A DNA stretch of 32,191 bases from an uncultured Schlesneria sp. (GTDB taxonomy: Bacteria; Planctomycetota; Planctomycetia; Planctomycetales; Planctomycetaceae), in contig CAIOKO010000105.1 of NCBI GenBank assembly GCA_903858935.1, positions 1 to 32,191 of the forward strand, in the 5' to 3' direction. Below the pieces are notes generated by a model. The model was given only the letters and a program-made list of their open reading frames with translations, searched no databases and was not told the origin of the DNA. The translations under genes were made by a program, and so were the position numbers. Within the stretch, counting starts at the first letter, position 1. The number at the start of each line of letters is the position of its first letter. Below, piece by piece: positions 26,741 to 32,191 of this stretch.

Positions 26741-26770
26741 CACTGCTTGACCGTCATCGGTCAAGCAGTG
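26741..26770. other. Perfect 12-bp hairpin inside the minus-strand ABC operon
   Basis: CACTGCTTGACC-N6-GGTCAAGCAGTG is a perfect 12-bp stem with a 6-nt loop. It lies in the gap between the zinc-ribbon gene and the ATPase gene. Neither side has a T-run, so it is not a classical intrinsic terminator. It could be an RNA processing or stability element, or an operator. Nothing else is seen in 26657-26851. Confidence 0.7.
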
Positions 26771-26851
26771 CTCCTGCGTCGTCCTGATCGGTCGCAATGC
26801 CGTCGCTTCTCTGATGACTCCGACGCAACGGAATTGTGAACGTTGTCGTCG

Positions 26852-27283
26852 TCACTTTTCAGGAACAATGTCCATGATCGACGAAGCGTCGGGTTCGGAC
26901 TTATCATCGAAAAGACGAACTTGTGGCGTCGCCTTTATCGGAGTTGCCGCCAATGATGAGACCTCGGAGTGTTGCATCAGCTGCATGCTCAGCATGCACC
27001 CGATACCGGCTAAAAAAAGGAGAAGGGACATCATCCCAGCGACATATGGCAATGACGAGCGATTCTGTTTGGAAACGACGTTTCCTTCAAGATCGACCTC
27101 GCATCCGCATTTTCCGCATGTGTATCCTCCAAACAACCACTGCCGCCTGGTTTTCTTGAAAGGATTTTGCAGAGGCGATAACCGCTCGCCGCATTCGGGG
27201 CAATTGCACGGTCGCCGAAAGAGACCAAAGATCACCATAAAGAAGAAAAAGAACGGAACAAAAACAATCCACAGGATGTCCAC
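26852..27283 (-). CDS. Zinc-ribbon membrane protein, 143 aa
   Basis: The protein has two membrane segments (about 3-21 and 80-101) with a short cytoplasmic-type loop between them. The loop holds two cysteine pairs, CPEC (28-31) and CGKC (56-59), which can form a zinc ribbon. A short tail follows. The start codon is GTG with AGGAG about 7 nt upstream, the clearest ribosome binding site in this area. It follows gntR by 21 bp and precedes the ATPase gene by 195 bp, so it belongs to the same unit. I do not know a family name; it may be an accessory subunit. Confidence 0.7.
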   Translation of the reverse strand: MDILWIVFVPFFFFFMVIFGLFRRPCNCPECGERLSPLQNPFKKTRRQWLFGGYTCGKCGCEVDLEGNVVSKQNRSSLPYVAGMMSLLLFLAGIGCMLSMQLMQHSEVSSLAATPIKATPQVRLFDDKSEPDASSIMDIVPEK

Positions 27284-27304
27284 GATATTCTCCTGATTCA
27301 GTTT

Positions 27305-27721
27305 CTAAGACTTGCGTCCCTTGAGGACAGAACGAACAACGGCCAGCGCCTGGTCATCGGTCAATTTGAGCTGCCATGCCCGTGTCGCGAGCTCTTCGGC
27401 GAACGGCCGCAGCTCCTGCTGCCTTTCGACGACGGGTACCATTGTTGTGGCCGCCCCCGCATCTAATGCACCCACCGGAACGCGCATCCCTAAACCACGT
27501 TCCCGTTCCAGTACACCGTCAGACTCGAGTTTTGCATAAGCCTTTGACACGGTCATCATGTTGACCTGCAGATCGGCCGCCATCTGACGGACGCTTGGCA
27601 GTCGGTCTCCCGGCTTCAGCCGCCCGCTCGCCACGAGTGCCCGGACCTGGTCTATCAGTTGCCGGTAGATGGGTACGCCGGAAGTCGGCTGAACGGCGAA
27701 TTCAAGTGATGTTGGTTGCAT
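27305..27721 (-). CDS. GntR-family repressor, YtrA subfamily (second copy)
   Basis: This 138-aa protein has a GntR winged HTH (GVPIYRQLIDQVRALVASG, LPSVRQMAADLQVNMMTVSK, AYAKLESDGVLERERG) and a short helical tail, as in YtrA. The frame is open to a GTG at 27745, but that start lies inside the operator palindrome; the ATG at 27721 matches the GntR start better. It leads the minus-strand ABC module, mirroring the gene at 17720. The start is only about 3 nt from the operator, so the mRNA may be nearly leaderless. Confidence 0.9.
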   Translation of the reverse strand: MQPTSLEFAVQPTSGVPIYRQLIDQVRALVASGRLKPGDRLPSVRQMAADLQVNMMTVSKAYAKLESDGVLERERGLGMRVPVGALDAGAATTMVPVVERQQELRPFAEELATRAWQLKLTDDQALAVVRSVLKGRKS

Positions 27722-27723
27722 AT

Positions 27724-27759
27724 GTGTATTACGATAGTAATGCACTGTCGCGAAGTCAA
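27724..27759 (-). promoter_or_regulatory. Second gntR promoter with overlapping operator
   Basis: On the minus strand TTGACT (27754-27759) is followed 17 bp later by TATCGT (27731-27736). The palindrome GTGCATTAC-N4-GTAATACAC (27724-27745, one mismatch) covers the -10 and the start site and ends 2 nt from the ATG. Its design matches the first gntR operator, but the half-site differs (ATTAC versus GTACTA). Confidence 0.6.
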
Positions 27760-27814
27760 TGGGGAGTTGAAAGAATGTTTTTCTCTGATGGCTGAGCGAT
27801 GAATCTGTCGCCTT

Positions 27815-28156
27815 CGTTTAACCGCGCCTCGCAGAGAAGCGGGGTCAACCGGCGGCAATGACAAGCCCGCGGCGTCAATTGCCCATTTGGCGAATGCGTA
27901 CGATCTGTCAATGCTCAGTGTTGTTCGAAGAAATCGGCTGAACGCCGATTCGCCTGCGCCGATGGCTACGGGTTAAACGACGCAGCCGGTTTCTTCGTTT
28001 AACCGCGCCTCGCAGAGAAGCGGGAACAGAACGGCCGGTTTGACGACACCCGAGGAGTCATTTCCCGTTGGGGCGTTGAAACGAAAGGGCTGCGGCAACG
28101 GTCGAAGAAATCGGCTGAACGCCGATTCGCCTGCGCCGATGGCTACGGGTTAAACG
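27815..28156. repeat. Tandem pair of elements with CGTTTAACC/GGTTAAACG ends
   Basis: Copy 1 (27815-27979, 165 bp) and copy 2 (27996-28156, 161 bp) share the same left end (CGTTTAACCGCGCCTCGCAG, continuing AGAAGCGG) and right end (GAAGAAATCGGCTGAACGCC through GGTTAAACG). The middles differ, with only weak similarity. Each copy is bounded by short inverted repeats CGTTTAACC and GGTTAAACG. No coding potential is seen. They fill most of the gap before the TIGR03032 gene. Confidence 0.85.
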
Positions 28157-28170
28157 ATGAAACTGTCGTC

Positions 28171-28207
28171 TCAACCGGCTAATCGCTAAAGCCCTTCCAG
28201 GACACAA
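28171..28207. repeat. Solo right arm of the 248-bp palindromic element
   Basis: TCAACCGGCTAATCGCTAAA and CCTTCCAGGACA match the right arm of copy A (21588-21628) closely, with a short deletion. The rest of the element is missing. This shows the arm can exist alone, either after deletion or as an insertion product. Confidence 0.65.
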
Positions 28208-28283
28208 AGCAATGCACAAATGCACGAATTTTTCGTGCGGAAAAAATCGTTACCCGCGTTCGTTGGCACAGGCCTCAACGCGA

Positions 28284-29435
28284 TTAAGCCCTTCGGCTAC
28301 CGCGCACTGATGCCGCCACGTCAGCCAGCGCCGCATCCGGAACCACAAACGAGTTCTGCAGCAACGTATCATCCTCATTAATGAGGTCGGGAAACTTACG
28401 GTCATGCAATACGGTCACTGCAAAGATCTCTTGCACAGAAGTCTCAAACCGCATGAGTGCCACAAGCTGACCGGTCAACAGATTGATCACGCTGACGCCG
28501 CATCGACGCTCATCCTCTGTCAGCCGCTGAGTGATCGGGATTCCACTGAAAACGGCACTTTCACGAACCTGCGAAAGTCCGACGAAGGCAAAGTTACCAA
28601 CAAAATCGACCCCTCGCGTAAACCCGGGCAATTCGACGATCGGCTCGTATTTGCCGGTCTGCAGATCAACCAGACCAAGCGTCCCCGCGCCTGATTCACA
28701 GACCCATAACCGACCACCATACCAGCGAGGCGAATGAGGCATCGACAGCCCTCGAGTGATCACCTCGTTCGAATCGATATCGATCAACAGACCACCCTTC
28801 GCCTTGTTTTCACGCCAGCCCCCTGCCGTGTTCGTCTCACCCAGCGCTGTGACGTAACGAGGACGACCCTCCACCATCGCCATGCCGTTCAAGTGACAGC
28901 GGTCGGTCGGTTCGAGTTCGGTGATAAACGAAGGGCGCCACCTCGGCGTGAAACTGGCCGCCTTGTCGATCGTGCACAGGCACGAAAATCGAGTGTTTAC
29001 CACCCAGAGTTCACCATCGTCGGCGAACGCCATTTCATGGATCTGGATATTGCCCGTGACGTGGCTTGATCGAGGCAAGTAACAAGCGTCGTGGCTACCG
29101 GGTGGAACCAGTCTCGCCGCCACGTCGGGAACATTCACATAATCCCAGATCTGAATTGTTGTACCGATCGCAAGCCGGTCACCCTGCAATGCCATCCCCA
29201 TCGGGGCCTGGAATACGCGGAAGTGAGCATTTAAGTGATCCCCTTCGTCGCGAAGCATCACCAGCTTACCCGCCTGGTACGTGGTGACCAGCAGCGATGA
29301 ATTCATCTGCCGCAGCAGACCCGGAAAGTTCGGCGTATGCACCGCGTGCAACGGACGCGTATCTACGGGAGGTACGGCCGCCGCTTGGTTTTCGGCAATC
29401 GCTTCAGCCGGTTGGGTTCTGTCGTTTTCGGCCAT
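28284..29435 (-). CDS. TIGR03032-type protein (DUF4915-like)
   Basis: This 383-aa protein matches the TIGR03032 pattern: LVTTYQAGKLVMLR, FRVFQAPMGMALQGDRLAIGT, IQIHEMAFADDGELWVVNTRFSCL (split), CHLNGMAMVEGRPRYVTALGETN (split), MPHSPRWYGGRLWVCESGAG and GFTRGVDFVGNFAFVGLSQVRE (split). The repeated strands suggest a beta-propeller, but no enzyme activity is known. There is no signal peptide. Its start ATG is the first in the frame and has no strong ribosome binding site. It stands alone between repeats. Confidence 0.85.
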   Translation of the reverse strand: MAENDRTQPAEAIAENQAAAVPPVDTRPLHAVHTPNFPGLLRQMNSSLLVTTYQAGKLVMLRDEGDHLNAHFRVFQAPMGMALQGDRLAIGTTIQIWDYVNVPDVAARLVPPGSHDACYLPRSSHVTGNIQIHEMAFADDGELWVVNTRFSCLCTIDKAASFTPRWRPSFITELEPTDRCHLNGMAMVEGRPRYVTALGETNTAGGWRENKAKGGLLIDIDSNEVITRGLSMPHSPRWYGGRLWVCESGAGTLGLVDLQTGKYEPIVELPGFTRGVDFVGNFAFVGLSQVRESAVFSGIPITQRLTEDERRCGVSVINLLTGQLVALMRFETSVQEIFAVTVLHDRKFPDLINEDDTLLQNSFVVPDAALADVAASVRGSRRA

Positions 29436-29658
29436 GTCGAAAGAGCTCGCTTCTGTTGATCGCTGGAAAATGAGCCAGTCAATTCCGTGTGATTATCACG
29501 GCAATGGCTGCGCCCGCAACTCAACGGGAGGTCGAGGCTCCCACACAGCCGCGACGTCGATGCATTTACCAATTTCGCAGCTCGCCAGGTGCTTCGAGGT
29601 CCCGACAACACCGTGAAGAATTTTTTGCCTGAAAATAGGGTCATCGCCTCTTTATTGC

Positions 29659-29907
29659 CATCCCGGCAGGGATATCAGTAATTAGCCGGTGGTTGAGCGA
29701 AGCGACACCACCGGAATCGAACGAATGAAAGACAAACCAATCCCGGAGGGATTGAAGAACGAACCCGGACAACGCATCAATTGAAAACAAATCCAAAATC
29801 GACATGAATTCTGGCATCCCTCCGGGATGCAAATGTCTTTTCCGTACCGCTATCCGGTGGCGTCGCTACGCTCAGCCACCGGCTAATCACTGAAATGCCT
29901 TCGGCAT
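29659..29907. repeat. 249-bp palindromic repeat element, copy B
   Basis: The left arm (29660-29715) and right arm (29851-29907) are inverted repeats with the same core as copy A (TTAGCCGGTGGTTGAGCG...AGCGACACCACCGG). Inner palindromes AATCCC-GGA-GGGATT and CATCCC-TCC-GGGATG are also present. It lies between the TIGR03032 gene and the truncated adhesin. Besides it, 29436-30019 shows nothing else. Confidence 0.85.
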
Positions 29908-30019
29908 ATAGAAATACGGGCGTTTTGCCAACTCTTTGTTTTCCTGACGAAAAATCCTTAATGGCGTTCCCCTCCCAGTGCGACATCTTCGCCGAACGCG
30001 AAGTTGCAACACGGTGTTA

Positions 30020-32050
30020 TTACAACCGACGAAGATTGATGCTTCCCGTTACAGCATTGCTGTTCGAAAACCCGTCGTTCACGATGATGCTCACATTTCT
30101 CGTCGTCGTGGACGGAACCCCAGCCACGTTATAGAACCCGATCGATTGCAGTATGGTCTGGTAATTCGCCACCGATGTCGACCCCGTGATTGTCAACGAA
30201 GCCGTATGAGCGACCAGGTCTTCTGTAAACGTATGCTGCAGGGCAAACTGGTTGAAAAAGCTGAGCCGATCGCCAACCTGCCAGTTGGTGAATGAAATCG
30301 TGGCCCCCGTTAAGACCGTGCTGTCGACATCGGCGACTTGCACTCTTGCTGCAAACAGCACCGGTGGCGCTCCCTGCACGTAAAGTGAGACGGGATTGAG
30401 CCATGATAAGACTGGCGACGCGTTCGTCGTCGTGACGATGATGTTTCGAGCCACCTGGTTACTGGGCGTCGTGTCATCGAACGCCGTAAACGTCACAAGG
30501 CGTATTCCCCGTGAAATATTAGGGCCTGATGAACTGAATGTGACCGATCGAAGCGCCGAACGGTAGTTCGACACGCTGCTCAATCCCGTTAGCGTCATTG
30601 TCCCCGTCGCGGCATTGAACACACCGGTGATGCCAGACTGATTGACGAACGTCAGCACGTCATGTCCGGCAGAATTGTTCTGGTATCCTCCTGCGATCTG
30701 CACCTTCGCACTGGTCAAGTTTTCGCGCCCGGGATCGGTGACTAACAAGGTACTGGTGATGGGCTGTGGTGGAAACTCGGGATGATTGGCTTGGTAGACC
30801 AGCGGCGTCTGCTCGATTCCCGACAGCACTGGCGGCTGATTTGATGGAGCCACCGTGAAGTTTTGGACCCCCGGTGCTGACGACTGGCCGATCGTGTCAG
30901 TCACCACGAAGGTTGCGGTTCGCGGCGCCGTAAATAGATTGCCGGCCACGTTCCAGAAAATGACCGTTTGCAATGTCGTCTGATATTGGGCTGGCGTGGC
31001 ATAACCACTAAGCGTCAAAGTCGCCGAGGTCATGTCCGGACTGTAAACCAGCGAACGGTTCAAGGCGAACAGGTTGTGGAAGTCAATGTGATCGCCCGGC
31101 TGCAGGTTCGTGAATGTCACGACGGCACCACCGAGATCCAGACCCAATGGCTGATTGACCCCGATCGTGCTGGCGATCGGCACCGGACTGCCACCCCTAA
31201 TGAACGTGGTTGTTCCGTTCAGACTGGACAGTGTCGGCGGAGCGACCGTCAACTGCATGTTGACATTTCGCGTCACCGTGTTGCTGGCGAGTGGAGTCGG
31301 CATCGAATCATCGTAGGCCGTGAACGAAATGGTTCGAGGTGTCCCGTTGGCCCCAGGACCTGACGAGCTGAACGTCACCGACCGCAGCGCCATTCGGTAG
31401 TTCGTCACACTTGCTGACCCCGTTAGCGTCAACGTTCCGGTCATAGAATCGAACGAACTGGTCAGACCAAACTGAGGCGTAAACGACAGCAGGTCACGAC
31501 TGCTCGAATTGTTCTGGTAACCGGAAGTAATCTGAACCTTCGCACGAGTCAGATTGTTGCTGTCCGCATCGAAGACCTGTAGCGAGTTCGTAATGATCTG
31601 TGGTGGAGAAGTCGGATAGTTCGCCAGGTAGGTCACTGGCGTCGTTTCGATTCCGGACAACACCGGTGCCTGGTTCGCCAGCGTCACATTGATGGTTTGC
31701 GATCCGTTGGCCGTGTTCGTCAGGGTGTCAGTCACGATAAACGTGGCCGTTCGCGGTGTCGTTGATGGACTCGCTGCGACACACGAGAAGACGACTGTTC
31801 GAAGTGTCGCCTGGTAGTTGGCCGCCGAGCTGACCCCGGTAAAGGTCAACGTCGCCGTGGTTTCATCGGGACTCAGCACTAGCGAACGCTGGAGCGCGAA
31901 CGGGTTATTGAAATCAATGCGATCTCCGACTTGCAGGTTCGTAAAGACCACCGTGGCACTGACAATATTCAAGCCGAGGTTCTGGTTCACAACCAGAGCC
32001 GGAGCAACCTGGACGGGACTGCTCCCTTGAGGATAAGTCGTCGTTCCTCC
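30020..32050 (-). pseudogene. 5'-truncated repeat-rich surface adhesin
   Basis: The remaining reading frame (up to 681 codons) is made of about five beta-sandwich repeats of roughly 130 residues in an A-B-A-B-A order. A-type repeats contain TFTNLQPGDHIDFHNLFALN; B-type contain TGTMTLTGLSSVSNYRSALR then SVTFSSSGP. Such repeats occur in large cadherin-like surface proteins of Planctomycetes. The frame has no signal peptide and begins in the middle of an A repeat. Its first codons (MRWPW) derive from the end of an insertion sequence that abuts at 32051, and a stop codon of the transposase lies just upstream. The original start and upstream repeats must have been lost or moved away. Expression of the remnant is unlikely. 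Confidence 0.75.
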
Positions 32051-32191
32051 CCACGGCCAGCGCATATCAAAGTTGTTGATTTGTCAGTACTTCGGTGAGG
32101 AAGTCTGGATTCATCATGCAGCGTAGCATCTTTCCCCGGAGGCTGTCTATTGCCGGATGGCGTTTCAGCAGGGTGACGGCGAAGCGTCGCA
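32051..32191 (-). mobile_element. ISAs1-like insertion sequence, right end only
   Basis: The plus strand starts CACGGCCAGCGCATATCAAA, similar to the terminal repeat of ISAs1-type elements (CAGGGCGAGCGCAT-like, recalled from family knowledge). Immediately inside is the end of a transposase gene. The element runs off the window, so the other terminus and the target duplication cannot be seen. It truncates the adhesin gene at 32050. Confidence 0.6.
32067..32191 (-). CDS. ISAs1-like transposase, C-terminal part (partial)
   Basis: The minus strand encodes a frame ending RRFAVTLLKRHPAIDSLRGK, MLRCMMNPDFLTEVLTNQQL, stop (TGA at 32067-32069). The LLKRHP...SLRGK...FLTEVL pattern resembles the C-terminus of ISAs1/H-repeat DDE transposases common in Planctomycetes. 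The catalytic part is outside the window, so it cannot be judged whether the transposase is intact. Confidence 0.65.
   Translation of the reverse strand, partial: RRFAVTLLKRHPAIDSLRGKMLRCMMNPDFLTEVLTNQQL

Noticed and set aside
27815-28156. Repeated blocks considered as a CRISPR array
   Set aside because: Only two units, each over 160 bp, with inverted ends and unequal centres; no short regular repeats or cas genes.

Overview
The window looks like a Planctomycetes chromosome. It carries a PSCyt1-DUF1549-DUF1553 cytochrome protein, a TIGR03032-type protein, several families of intergenic palindromic repeats, and a 23S rRNA operon not linked to 16S. Few genes have a good Shine-Dalgarno sequence; where one exists it was used to choose the start.

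Left end (1-4519): the 5' end of a 23S rRNA gene (minus strand, cut by the window edge) is preceded by tRNA-Ala(TGC) and tRNA-Ile(GAT), two bases apart. No 16S gene lies upstream; an AddA/RecB-like helicase-nuclease on the plus strand occupies that place. A large imperfect inverted repeat (about 4680-4937) fills the gap before the next gene.

4938-15627, all minus strand: a secreted DUF1549/DUF1553 cytochrome, an Rpn/PD-(D/E)XK-type protein, a secreted glycoside hydrolase-like protein, an unrecognised 286-aa protein, and a 1010-aa membrane-bound sigma-54 activator (TM-PDZ-TM bundle-GAF-AAA+-Fis HTH).

15628-16203 has no convincing protein gene but is the most interesting stretch. It holds four palindromes, a near-consensus -24/-12 (sigma-54) promoter pointing away from the activator gene, a roughly 180-nt segment closed by a 15-bp long-range stem (one mismatch), and a strong intrinsic terminator. 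This suggests a sigma-54-dependent small RNA divergent from its own activator, similar in layout to luxO-qrr but with no visible homology.

16204-27721: a membrane-anchored beta-propeller protein, then two YtrA-type GntR/ABC modules facing each other. The plus-strand module is gntR, ATPase, short permease, membrane protein with a large soluble domain, and (after two palindromic repeats and a new promoter) a 12-TM-like permease. The minus-strand module is gntR, a zinc-ribbon membrane protein, ATPase, and a permease fused to leucine-rich repeats. The two modules converge with only 15 bp between them, and each gntR has its own operator palindrome over its promoter.

27722-32191: a tandem pair of repeats bounded by CGTTTAACC/GGTTAAACG, a solo repeat arm, a TIGR03032 protein, a second copy of the 248-bp palindromic element, and the remnant of a repeat-rich surface adhesin. 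The 5' end of that adhesin is cut off by an ISAs1-like insertion sequence running off the right edge.

All family names come from reading the sequences by eye; no database search was possible.
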